This document shows, one piece after another, positions 32,163 through 40,281 of a stretch of 64,000 nt of DNA. The stretch covers positions 496,001 to 560,000 of the forward strand of contig JADJQF010000004.1 of the NCBI GenBank assembly GCA_016712885.1, given 5' to 3'. Below the pieces are notes generated by a model. The model was not told where the DNA came from. It ran no database searches and worked only from the letters and a program-made list of their open reading frames with translations. How positions within the stretch are numbered: position 1 is the first letter of the stretch; the number at the start of each line of letters is the position of its first letter. Source of the DNA: Candidatus Flexicrinis proximus. GTDB lineage: Bacteria; Chloroflexota; Anaerolineae; Aggregatilineales; Phototrophicaceae. Position numbers and translations under genes: made by a program.

Positions 32163-33677
32163 ATGAGATTACTCTCCCGTTTACTGTTAATTGTACTGCT
32201 GACGGTTATCGCCCTGGTACCGGCAGGTGCTCAGACACAGACTATCGCAGCAGCCGTTGCCGCCAACGCGGATTTGTCGACCTTGTTTACAGTTCTGGCG
32301 ACTTCCGGCCTGCTCGAAGCGATGGATAGCCCCGATGTCGAACTTACCCTGTTCGCCCCGACCAACGTGGCGTTTGATGCTGTTCCCTCGGAGGCGCTGG
32401 AAGCCTTGCAGGCCGATCCAGGGCTGCTCATGCGCGTCCTGACCTATCACGTTGTTGAAGCGAATCTTGCCTCCGGCGACCTGCTGACGGCGGCCTCGGC
32501 ACCTACATTGGTAGTCGAAGCCCTTGAAGACCCGGGGATGGGCGGTGAACTCGCCTTTACGGCGGGTGGTGACTCGCTTCTTGTCAACGGTGTGCACATT
32601 ATCACGGCCGATATCGCGGCGTCGAACGGCGTGATTCATGTTATAGATGCCGTGTTGTTCCCGCCAGAAGTCGCTGAAATGCTGGGGATGGAACCCGCCG
32701 GTGAGCCGCAGCTTATCGTGGCCGGAACGCTGAATCCGGGCGGTCTGGAAAATGACGGGCTGTTCGTGACCGACGCGGCCCTGTTGGAACTATCCGTAAC
32801 CACCGATTTTACCGACATCGCCAGCATCGAGAGCGCGGCATTTGGGGGAAACGGGGGCATCTACATCACCGTTGACCTGGCCATCGGCGAAGATGGCGTC
32901 ATCACGGCTGGGGGTCTTCTCTATAACCCGGGATTCATGTCGGATGGTTTCAGCGAGGTCTGGTTGGTCTCCGGGGAAAACAGCGGCATCATCGCCCCTA
33001 AAGGCCTGCAGGTTCTGGAAACCCTCGGTGTGGTCGCTATCGCCGATCAGGGCGCGAAGAATGTTAAGTTGTTCTCGCTCGATGCCGAACCCGACGACGC
33101 GCCAACTGCGGTGCTCTCGATTGGTGAGGGCGGAAGCGTTTGGGACGTGTGGTATGACCTCATCAACGACACGCTGTACGCGGCCAAGACCAACGGGGAT
33201 TTGATCGCCTATGATTTCTTCAGCGAGACATTGGGCGTAGATGGGCCGGATCGCATCATCACCCCAACCGACGCCGATGGCAACAAGATTTCGATCAACC
33301 TGCATGGGATCGAGATCGATTACGACAGCAACACCGTGATTCTGACGGATGTTGGAGATGCGACGGTCAACACCGACGGCCAGATCTTTCTGATGCGCGC
33401 GGTCAGTATCTCTGATGGCCCGACTGCGGTGGATGCGCGGATTTTCGGGGATCAGACCCGGCTGGGTAACCCGGTCGACGTGATTTTCGATGGCGCAGGC
33501 ATCTATGTCGCGGAGAAAGCCAATGACTTGCTGATGTACTACGCGGATATCCTGTTTGTCGAAGGCGACTTGAACGCCCCTGCCACCATCGCCGTTGCGG
33601 CGACGAAAGTCGAAGCCGTGGCGATCTTCCCGACCCGTGAAAGCACAGTGATCGAAGAAATGGGACTGATGGAGTAA
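32163..33677 (+). CDS. Secreted fasciclin (FAS1) domain protein with a long repeat-like C-terminus
   Basis: 504 residues from ATG 32163, with GGAGGAG upstream. Signal peptide about 1-23. FAS1 domain about 25-165: LSTLFTVLATSGLLEAM, the ELTLFAPTNVAFDAVP box, LLMRVLTYHVVEANL, and the closing NGVIHVIDAVLFPP. FAS1 domains mediate adhesion. The remaining 330 residues contain repeated strand motifs (NVKLFSLDAEPDD, GSVWDVWYDLINDTLYAAKTNGDLIAYD, GIEIDYDSNTVILTDVGD), a pattern of SMP-30/NHL-like beta-propellers. An exported adhesin or binding protein is likely. A 22-bp terminator stem follows. Confidence 0.87.
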   Translation: MRLLSRLLLIVLLTVIALVPAGAQTQTIAAAVAANADLSTLFTVLATSGLLEAMDSPDVELTLFAPTNVAFDAVPSEALEALQADPGLLMRVLTYHVVEANLASGDLLTAASAPTLVVEALEDPGMGGELAFTAGGDSLLVNGVHIITADIAASNGVIHVIDAVLFPPEVAEMLGMEPAGEPQLIVAGTLNPGGLENDGLFVTDAALLELSVTTDFTDIASIESAAFGGNGGIYITVDLAIGEDGVITAGGLLYNPGFMSDGFSEVWLVSGENSGIIAPKGLQVLETLGVVAIADQGAKNVKLFSLDAEPDDAPTAVLSIGEGGSVWDVWYDLINDTLYAAKTNGDLIAYDFFSETLGVDGPDRIITPTDADGNKISINLHGIEIDYDSNTVILTDVGDATVNTDGQIFLMRAVSISDGPTAVDARIFGDQTRLGNPVDVIFDGAGIYVAEKANDLLMYYADILFVEGDLNAPATIAVAATKVEAVAIFPTRESTVIEEMGLME

Positions 33678-33680
33678 TCC

Positions 33681-33731
33681 AGCAGGACTCAAGAGGGGAT
33701 GCACGTAAGGCATCCCCTCTTGGGTCCTGCT
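33681..33731 (+). terminator. Strong terminator of the fasciclin gene
   Basis: A 22-bp stem: AGCAGGAC at 33681-33688 pairs with GTCCTGCT at 33724-33731, and CAAGAGGGGATGC at 33690-33702 pairs with GCATCCCCTCTTG at 33710-33722. One T/G wobble joins them and the loop is 7 bases. It begins 3 bases after the stop codon. Confidence 0.85.
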
Positions 33732-33806
33732 TTCGCGGTGAGCCGCAGATTATCCACCGGGTCTTGCCAGAGGCGTTGCGGCGCCGTTGCAATTAGAAAA
33801 TGGGCC

Positions 33807-35102
33807 TTAGTCGCCGGAATCCGCCGCTGGATCAGGCGTCGCGGTCGCAACCGAGAAGATCGCGGTCGCGGTTGCAGCCATGTCAGCTTGCTGATCCGTG
33901 ATGAGTGCGTCCCCCAGGAACCGTACCACGCTGACCCATGTGCGGCCGGGCTTCAGCATAATCGGCACATTGTCACCGTAAATGATTTGCAGGGCGCTTC
34001 CCGGTTCACGGTCGCGCCGCCGCCAATAGCCCTGATAGAACACACCATCGCGCACCAGATACGCGCGGCCCTGATCCCACAGCGCGATTTCGAGCGAGGT
34101 ATACGTTGCGCCTTCCGGGAACAAGTCGGGGCGGTTGTTGTGCGGCACTTCGATGATGATCAGGTTGTCGGCCCAAAGCTGCTCGTCCGTAGCCGCATCG
34201 GTATGCATCAATCCATCGGTATAACGCAGGTAGCGGCCCGTGTCGCTGTCGAACTGCCAGCGCGCATCCGTCTGGCCATACCAGTCGATGAAGATGTCAG
34301 TCGCCGGTTCACCGTCCGGGTCGGGCGCATCGCTGAAGGCGAAGCCAAACGGCTTATACGGTGTATTGACGCCACGGACCGTTGCTTTTTCCAACAGTTT
34401 GGCCGGCTGCAGGAACAGGGTGTGCTCGAATGCTTTACCTTCCTGCGGGATGCGGATGAATCCGGCGTCCTCGTTATCGCCTTTGAGCGGGGAGAAAGTC
34501 TGATACGTGTAGGGAGACGAAAGGATCAGGTTCTGGATCGGGTCGCTCGTGCCGGAATAGGCGAGCAGCGCCTGGAACATCGGTATGAGTTCGAGGTCCA
34601 GCAGCCGCGCTGAGCGTACCGAGCCCACCAGCTCAGGGAGCTGGCTGCGGAAGATCGCCGCGAAACGGGTTACGCCGCCCTCGGCTTCCACCTCGAATAC
34701 CACATCAGCCATATTGACATTGGTCTGCGGGCGGACGATAGGGGGGTAGTTGCTGATCTTGACGATCAGATTGCGCCGATTGCGGGCTTCGTCGTTCGGG
34801 TACATCTGTCCCGTCAGCGGATTGATGCCTTCCGGGTAGCTGAACGGGCCATTAGGCGTAGGCGTTGGGGTCGGGGTGTTGGTCGGCGTCGATGTATTGG
34901 TCGGCGTAAAGGTGGGTGTAAACGTCGCGGTCGCCGTTGGCGTTGCAGTCTTGGTCGGCCCCGGCGGCGTGTTGGTGAAGAACGCGATAGGTTCCGGTTC
35001 GGGGGTATTGGTATTAAACAGTTGAGCGGCGGCGGGGGTGCGATTTGTGGCGGCAAACAACGCCAGCACTGCGACCACGCCTAATCCGAAAAGGCGTTTC
35101 AT
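33807..35102 (-). CDS. DUF3048 secreted protein (YerB-like) with Thr/Pro linker
   Basis: 431 residues. Signal peptide about 1-26. A low-complexity linker at about 33-84 is built from TPT/TNTP repeats, then GPFSYPEGINPLTGQMYPN opens the DUF3048 domain. Hallmarks are NLIVKISNYPPIVRPQTNVNMADVVFEVEAEGGVTRFAAIF (about 112-152), VGSVRSARLLDLELIPMFQALLAYSG (about 160-186), and the C-terminal YGDNVPIMLKPGRTWVSVV. The family is exported or membrane-attached, with YerB as the named example, and its biochemical role is not established. The repeated linker probably spans the cell wall. No signal of horizontal transfer. Confidence 0.93.
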   Translation of the reverse strand: MKRLFGLGVVAVLALFAATNRTPAAAQLFNTNTPEPEPIAFFTNTPPGPTKTATPTATATFTPTFTPTNTSTPTNTPTPTPTPNGPFSYPEGINPLTGQMYPNDEARNRRNLIVKISNYPPIVRPQTNVNMADVVFEVEAEGGVTRFAAIFRSQLPELVGSVRSARLLDLELIPMFQALLAYSGTSDPIQNLILSSPYTYQTFSPLKGDNEDAGFIRIPQEGKAFEHTLFLQPAKLLEKATVRGVNTPYKPFGFAFSDAPDPDGEPATDIFIDWYGQTDARWQFDSDTGRYLRYTDGLMHTDAATDEQLWADNLIIIEVPHNNRPDLFPEGATYTSLEIALWDQGRAYLVRDGVFYQGYWRRRDREPGSALQIIYGDNVPIMLKPGRTWVSVVRFLGDALITDQQADMAATATAIFSVATATPDPAADSGD

Positions 35103-35298
35103 TGATGTACCTCAGGCTGCAAACAGACCGCGAAAGTATACGGCGTGCGCTTGCCACTGCACAGACCGCGCCGCAATGCCGTATGGAAAGCGCTTGTTTA
35201 CCGGCTCACTTCCACGCAAGCGAGTCGTTCGCTGCCCTGGGGGTAAGCGTCCTTTACGCTACACGCTCTGCTACCAAAAAGCTGTTCAGAACCTGGGC

Positions 35299-36642
35299 TC
35301 AGGCCAACGGCAGTTCGACCTTGAAGCAGACCCGCGTGGGCGAGGACTCCACCCACATCTTGCCGTTGTGCAGCTCAACCAACTGCTTAGAGATCGCCAG
35401 CCCGAGGCCACTGCCGCCGCTGTCGCGCTCGCGCGACTCGGATGCGCGCCAGAACGGCAAAAATACGCGATCGATATCCTTTTCGTCGAGCGTGCTGCCG
35501 CTGTTGCACACGGAAAAGCGCGCGTGGTCGCGGTTTGCTTCGATACGGATCGCGATTTCGCCGTCCGCTGGCGTATGCCGCAGAGCGTTAGTGAGCAGGT
35601 TGCCGATAACTTGCCGTATGCGAATTGCATCGGCCTTGACAGTCACCGGCCCGGATGCTTCGTCCAGTTCAAGCCGAACTCCTGCATCAAGCGCCAATGG
35701 ACGGAAGCTCTCGATCAGTTCGTTTACCAGTTCGTGCGACGATATGGATACCAGGTTGAGAGACAGATGCCGGGACTGGGCAAGCGTCAGCATCCGCAGG
35801 TCGTCTACCAATCGACCCAGATGCAGTGTCTGATCATAAACCACCGCCAGATGTTCCTGATTGAGAGGGAAGATACCGTCACGCATCGCTTCCAGGTGGC
35901 CGCGCAGCACCGTTACTGGCGTCCTGAGTTCATGCGCGATATCCGCGGCCATCCGCTGACGAGTCATCTCTCCCTGCGCCAACTCTGTCGAAACCGCGTT
36001 AAAGGCATCTGCCAGCGCGGTGATTTCCTGCGTGCCTTGCACTTTCACCTGTTGGCCGAGTTTGTCGGATTTCAGGCTGCGCACCGTCTCGGTCAGCAAG
36101 CTGAGCGGTCGCATCAACAGCCATGCAAGTCCGACACCAATGCCTACGGCCAGCACCGATAGCACGGCGGCCAGAACGAACAGTGTCTGACTGGCCTCGT
36201 TCAGGAATAGCGTTTCGGCCGTTCCGAAGGCCGCGCTGCCCGGTGTCTGGCGCGACAGGTAGCCGACTTTTTCACCATTCACAATGATTGCAGCCGAGAG
36301 CGCAAGCTCTTCATCGGATAATTCGCCCCCTGTACCTCCTGCATTACTGGACGAAGCGACTACCGCTCCTGTCGCATCCGCCAGGCGAGTTGTGGCGCCG
36401 CGGTTTCCGCCTTCTCCTCGCCCACCCGTGGTCAGGACAACGCCGTTCCAGGATCCGTTGTTCGCATAATAGTCCTGAAGGCGGTCAATCAGGTCGTCAC
36501 TGACATTGGAGGCTTCGCGCTGGACCAGATACTGGCGAAAACCGGTTTCGGTAACACGCTGGACAACCAGCGCCATTGCACCGATCATCAGCCAGACCAG
36601 CAGGAGAAATGTTAGGGTTAGGCGAATCCACAGCCTATTCAT
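35299..36642 (-). CDS. Sensor histidine kinase (BaeS/envelope-stress type)
   Basis: 447 residues. TM1 about 9-28, extracytoplasmic loop about 29-150 including a Gly/Asn-rich stretch, TM2 about 154-177, HAMP about 178-230, HisKA with H237 in ADIAHELRTPVTVLRGH, and a HATPase domain with NLLTNALRHTP and GGSGLGLAISKQL. The G1 box reads CNSGS rather than DxGxG, an Asp-to-Asn change that is tolerated in a number of kinases. Its first 8 bases overlap the end of the response regulator gene upstream, so the two form a coupled pair. The signal is unknown. The loop length suits an envelope or metal stress sensor. Confidence 0.94.
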   Translation of the reverse strand: MNRLWIRLTLTFLLLVWLMIGAMALVVQRVTETGFRQYLVQREASNVSDDLIDRLQDYYANNGSWNGVVLTTGGRGEGGNRGATTRLADATGAVVASSSNAGGTGGELSDEELALSAAIIVNGEKVGYLSRQTPGSAAFGTAETLFLNEASQTLFVLAAVLSVLAVGIGVGLAWLLMRPLSLLTETVRSLKSDKLGQQVKVQGTQEITALADAFNAVSTELAQGEMTRQRMAADIAHELRTPVTVLRGHLEAMRDGIFPLNQEHLAVVYDQTLHLGRLVDDLRMLTLAQSRHLSLNLVSISSHELVNELIESFRPLALDAGVRLELDEASGPVTVKADAIRIRQVIGNLLTNALRHTPADGEIAIRIEANRDHARFSVCNSGSTLDEKDIDRVFLPFWRASESRERDSGGSGLGLAISKQLVELHNGKMWVESSPTRVCFKVELPLA

Positions 36643-37327
36643 GGTCCGGCCTCATCCGATATCCCACCCCATAGGCGGTTTCGATGTACTGTGGGTCCTT
36701 CGGATCGCTCTCAATCTTGATGCGCAGATTCTTGACATGCACGTCAATTGTCCGTTCATACCCGGCAAAAGCTTCGCCCTGGACCGCGTCAAGAAGCTCC
36801 ATCCGCGTAAACACCCGGCCTGGCCGGGTGATCAGCGATCTGAGGATACCGAATTCGCTGGGTGTGAGGTCGATGCGCTTACCGTCGAGGTGGACAAGAC
36901 GTGTTTCCGAGTTCAGTTCCAGCGTCTTGTTTCTGTATATAGTCGGTTCGTTCGCAAGCTCCCCGTGTACCCGCCGCAGGATCGCTCTGACGCGTGCCAC
37001 CACAATACGTGGGCTGAACGGTTTGGTGATGTACTCATCCGCGCCGATCTCCAGACCTGCGATCTGATCCACTTCATCGACCCTCGCGGTCAGGAAGATC
37101 AACGGCACGGCGCTTTCTTTGCGAATGAGTCGCGCCGCTTCACGCCCGTCGAGTTCGGGCATCATTACATCGAGTACAACCAGATCCGGCTGTTCGTGCC
37201 GAAAGACAAATACGGCCTCGCGTCCGTTCCGTGCGCTGACGACCTGAAACCCGTCCTGCTCAAGGTACAATTTCAGAGTCTCCAGGATATGCTGCTCATC
37301 GTCGGCGATCAGGATTTTGCGGCTCAT
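36635..37327 (-). CDS. OmpR-family response regulator
   Basis: 230 residues from ATG 37327 with AGGAG upstream. The frame upstream to 37399 is excluded. Receiver domain about 1-120: D9/D10, phosphoacceptor D53 in VVLDVMMPELDG, T in FLTAR, and K in ITKPFSP. Winged-helix DNA-binding domain about 130-228 with LVHLDGKRIDLTPSEFGILRSLITRPGRVFTR and the recognition-helix part ERTIDVHVKNLRIKIE, then YIETAYGVGYRM. It is translationally coupled to the kinase gene downstream and should control transcription in response to it. Confidence 0.95.
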   Translation of the reverse strand: MSRKILIADDEQHILETLKLYLEQDGFQVVSARNGREAVFVFRHEQPDLVVLDVMMPELDGREAARLIRKESAVPLIFLTARVDEVDQIAGLEIGADEYITKPFSPRIVVARVRAILRRVHGELANEPTIYRNKTLELNSETRLVHLDGKRIDLTPSEFGILRSLITRPGRVFTRMELLDAVQGEAFAGYERTIDVHVKNLRIKIESDPKDPQYIETAYGVGYRMRPDHE

Positions 37328-37454
37328 CAGGTGCGCTCCTGCGCTGTAGAAATCTCGTAAGAATACGGCGGGTGATGGCCCGGAGGTCATGCTCATCACC
37401 CTAATTGTACTGCCCGCTGGTCTGATACGAACTTCTGAGGCAGGACCACGAATA

Positions 37455-37483
37455 ACACGGCGGAGACATGCTCTCCGCCGTGT
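37455..37483 (-). terminator. 12-bp hairpin downstream of the DUF2202 gene
   Basis: ACACGGCGGAGA at 37455-37466 and TCTCCGCCGTGT at 37472-37483, loop of 5 bases. It lies 23 bases after the stop at 37506 on the minus strand and is followed by TATTCG. Confidence 0.65.
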
Positions 37484-37505
37484 GCCTTGCTAGCAGGTCT
37501 GGTGC

Positions 37506-38270
37506 TTAGAGACCGGCGCAGTTCTCAAATGCCGGCAGGTGGTTGAACTCAGAGGCGTTCCGCAGAGCCAGCGCTACCTGATACAGGTCAGGATATTCTT
37601 CGAATGTCGCCAGCATCTCGTCGTACAGCCCGAAGTTGGCGACTTCTGCATCCCGCGCCGTCTGGCAGGCATCTGTCAGGCTGGCAAATTCAGGGGCGGC
37701 AAATTCGGGCAGTTCGGGGAGGGCGATCTCGTAGCGGTCGAACAGGAATTCCCATGCCGCGATATGTTGTGCTTCGGCCTGCTGAATATTCGAGAACGGG
37801 GCGGTTTCACCGAATTGGCCGATGACTGCGCCGTACACGGCATATGCATTCTGTTCGTCCAGCCAGCCAGCGACCATCATATCGATGACTTCTTGCGGTA
37901 GTTCACCCTCGTAGGCTGGGGGAAGGCCTGTGAAGAAACCTGAGCCGTTGGGACCGCTTCCACGGCCCATGTTTCCGCGCTGCTGGGCATTCCACTGCTG
38001 GCAGTTTTCAGGGTTCATGAAGCCGATGCCGCCGTTCCTGTACGCGTTCTGCTGAGCATTCATGCCCTGAGGGTCACAGGGCGGTACGGCGTCCTGAGTT
38101 CCATTTCCGTTCTGGTTGGTGGTCTGGTTGGTGTTCGGGTTGCCGTTGCCATTGCCGTTCCCACCGTTGTTTCCATTGTTGCCATTCCCCTGCGCGGCAG
38201 TGACGCCGACCGCGATTGTGAGGATGACCAGGGCTGCAATGACTAGGGTGACGAGATGTTTCTTGCTCAT
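37506..38270 (-). CDS. Secreted DUF2202 ferritin-like protein
   Basis: 254 residues from ATG 38270 (MSKKHLVTLV) with AAAGGACG upstream. An in-frame ATG at 38291 is possible. Signal peptide about 1-26, then a low-complexity stretch at about 27-58 of Asn/Gly (NGNNGNNGGNGNGNG). The C-terminal about 120 residues (LPQEVIDMMVAGWLDEQNAYAVYGAVIGQFG, then IQQAEAQHIAAWEFLFDRY and ASEFNHLPAFENCAGL) form a four-helix bundle. Glu/His positions fit a ferritin-like di-iron site (E in EQNA, ExQH, EFNH). The DUF2202 family is known but functionally unassigned. It diverges from ilvD. Confidence 0.9.
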   Translation of the reverse strand: MSKKHLVTLVIAALVILTIAVGVTAAQGNGNNGNNGGNGNGNGNPNTNQTTNQNGNGTQDAVPPCDPQGMNAQQNAYRNGGIGFMNPENCQQWNAQQRGNMGRGSGPNGSGFFTGLPPAYEGELPQEVIDMMVAGWLDEQNAYAVYGAVIGQFGETAPFSNIQQAEAQHIAAWEFLFDRYEIALPELPEFAAPEFASLTDACQTARDAEVANFGLYDEMLATFEEYPDLYQVALALRNASEFNHLPAFENCAGL

Positions 38271-38416
38271 TGTGGCGTCCTTTCCAGACATATTTGTTTG
38301 AGCTACCCCTATGGTAGGTCTGGGATATGTAGAAAATGTGAAGGCAAAGCGGTGGTATTTTGTGGATTGCGCGATGCGCTGCGGTGATTCTCGTCTGCTG
38401 GCCGCACTTTGTGACA

Positions 38417-38446
38417 TTGGGGACGGGCCGCCCATCGCGCTATAAT
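38417..38446 (+). promoter_or_regulatory. Promoter of ilvD
   Basis: TATAAT at 38441-38446 with TTGGGG at 38417-38422 (18-base spacer). The leader to ATG 38486 would be about 33 bases. There is no attenuator-like hairpin or leader peptide rich in branched-chain amino acids before ilvD. Confidence 0.55.
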
Positions 38447-38485
38447 CCCGTAACTAGCGCCGATGCAAGGGAAACTCCGATCACC

Positions 38486-40183
38486 ATGGATATGCCTGAA
38501 CTCAAGACCCAATTGAACACCCGCAGTCGCGCCCTCCTTGAAGGCGACAACCGCGCTGGTGCCCGTGCCATGCTCAAGGCCATCGGCCTCACGGACGACG
38601 ATCTCAACAAGCCTTTGATTGCGATCGCCAATACCTGGACTGAAATCGGACCGTGCAACTTTCACCTGAGGCGGCTGTCAGCCAAGATTAAAGAGGGCAT
38701 CCGGGCCGCCGGCGGCACCCCGCTTGAGTTCAATACGATCAGCATCAGCGACGGCATTACGATGGGAACCGAGGGCATGAAAGCCTCGCTCATCAGCCGC
38801 GAAATGATTGCCGACAGCATTGAGTTGGTCGCGCGCGCCAATTACTTCGATGGTGTGATCGCGTTGTCTTCATGTGATAAGACCATTCCTGGCACGATCA
38901 TGGCGCTGATCCGCCTCGACCTACCGAGCGTGATGATCTATGGCGGCAGCATTGATACGGGGCACTACAACGGGCGTGACCTGACCATTCAGGATGTATA
39001 CGAAGCGATTGGAGCGTTTGCGAAGGGGTCAATCAGCCGTGAAGAGTTCCACGCAATTGAGTCGCTGGCGTGCCCCGGTCCGGGCGCATGCGGCGGGCAA
39101 TTTACAGCCAACACAATGGCGACCCTCAGTGAAATCATGGGCATTAGTCCGATGGGGGCCAACGACATCCCGGCCATGGATTCGGCAAAAGATTCGGTAA
39201 GTTTTGATATCGGCGGAATGATTATGCAATTGATCGAGGACGACTGGCGTCCATCGAAATACATCAACCGCCACAGCCTCGAAAATGCGATCGCATCGGC
39301 AGCGGCCTCTGGCGGCAGCACCAATGCCGTATTGCACACCCTGGCCTTCGCGCGCGAGGCGGGTATTCCGTTCACCATCGATGACATCGAAGCGATTTCC
39401 TCGCGCACGCCGCTTCTGGCCGATCTCAAGCCGACTGGCAAATACGCTGCGATTGATATGCACAGGGCGGGAGGTATCCGGCTCCTGGCGCAGCGCATGC
39501 TTGAGGGAGGCTATCTGCATGCCGACTCGCTGACTGTAACGGGCAAGACGATTGCCGAAGAAGCCGCCAGCGCGGTTGAGACCCCCGGCCAGAAGGTGAT
39601 CGCCCCACTCGACAACCCTATCCATGAGAGCGGTGGCCTGGTGATCCTGAAGGGTAACCTTGCGCCGAACGGCGCGGTCATCAAGCTCAAGGGGGATGAA
39701 CCGACCCTGCACCGCGGCCCCGCGCGCGTGTTTGAACGTGAGGAAGACGCGATGGATGCCGTTCAGCACGGCATGATCGTCTCCGGAGATGTCGTTGTCA
39801 TCCGTTATGAGGGACCCGTTGGCGGCCCTGGCATGCGCGAAATGCTTGGGGTGACAGCCGCGATCAGCGGGCAGGGGCTGGGCCGTGAGGTGCTGCTCAT
39901 CACGGATGGACGTTTCAGCGGCGCTACCCGCGGCCTGTGCATCGGTCACGTCGCACCTGAAGCGATGCTCGGTGGGCCGATTGGCCTTGTCCACGAAGGC
40001 GACCTGATCGAAATCGACGCCAATGCGCGCCGCCTGAGTCTGCTAATCGATGATGCGGAACTGGCGCGGCGTAAAGCCGCATGGCGCGCACCGAAACCGC
40101 ATTACACCAGCGGCGTGCTGGCAAAATACGCGGCGACTGCCCATCAGGCCGACGATGGCGCGGCGACCAATATTCTGCGCTAA
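38486..40183 (+). CDS. ilvD: Dihydroxy-acid dehydratase
   Basis: 565 residues from ATG 38486, which follows AAGGGAA at a slightly long distance. A second ATG lies at 38492. The enzyme dehydrates 2,3-dihydroxy acids to 2-keto acids in valine, leucine and isoleucine synthesis. Iron-sulfur cysteines are visible at C57 (IGPCNFHL), C130 (SSCDKTIPGT) and C202 (CPGPGACGGQFTANTMA). Other signatures are FNTISISDGITMGTEGMK at about 82-99, PSVMIYGGSI, and LITDGRFSGATRG near the end. Length is standard. It stands alone, with no other ilv gene in the window. A terminator follows at 40229. Confidence 0.96.
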   Translation: MDMPELKTQLNTRSRALLEGDNRAGARAMLKAIGLTDDDLNKPLIAIANTWTEIGPCNFHLRRLSAKIKEGIRAAGGTPLEFNTISISDGITMGTEGMKASLISREMIADSIELVARANYFDGVIALSSCDKTIPGTIMALIRLDLPSVMIYGGSIDTGHYNGRDLTIQDVYEAIGAFAKGSISREEFHAIESLACPGPGACGGQFTANTMATLSEIMGISPMGANDIPAMDSAKDSVSFDIGGMIMQLIEDDWRPSKYINRHSLENAIASAAASGGSTNAVLHTLAFAREAGIPFTIDDIEAISSRTPLLADLKPTGKYAAIDMHRAGGIRLLAQRMLEGGYLHADSLTVTGKTIAEEAASAVETPGQKVIAPLDNPIHESGGLVILKGNLAPNGAVIKLKGDEPTLHRGPARVFEREEDAMDAVQHGMIVSGDVVVIRYEGPVGGPGMREMLGVTAAISGQGLGREVLLITDGRFSGATRGLCIGHVAPEAMLGGPIGLVHEGDLIEIDANARRLSLLIDDAELARRKAAWRAPKPHYTSGVLAKYAATAHQADDGAATNILR

Positions 40184-40228
40184 TCGCGGTCACGGGCTGC
40201 TTCGCGGCCCTTCATATCACACAGCCTT

Positions 40229-40264
40229 ACGCAAACAGCCCTCGTTTCCGGGGGCTGTTTGCGT
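40229..40264. terminator. Terminator of ilvD
   Basis: ACGCAAACAGCCC at 40229-40241 pairs with GGGCTGTTTGCGT at 40252-40264 (13 bp). It is followed by ATTTGT on the plus strand. It also lies just past the convergent gene's stop at 40282. Confidence 0.8.
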
Positions 40265-40281
40265 ATTTGTCCACTTAGCAG

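Noticed and set aside
34840..34990. Short tandem repeats that could suggest a CRISPR or microsatellite
   Set aside because: They encode the Thr/Pro linker of the DUF3048 protein in frame. There are no spacers and the unit is 6-18 bases.
38110..38200. Low-complexity Asn/Gly repeat DNA in the DUF2202 gene
   Set aside because: It is an in-frame linker after the signal peptide, not a mobile repeat.
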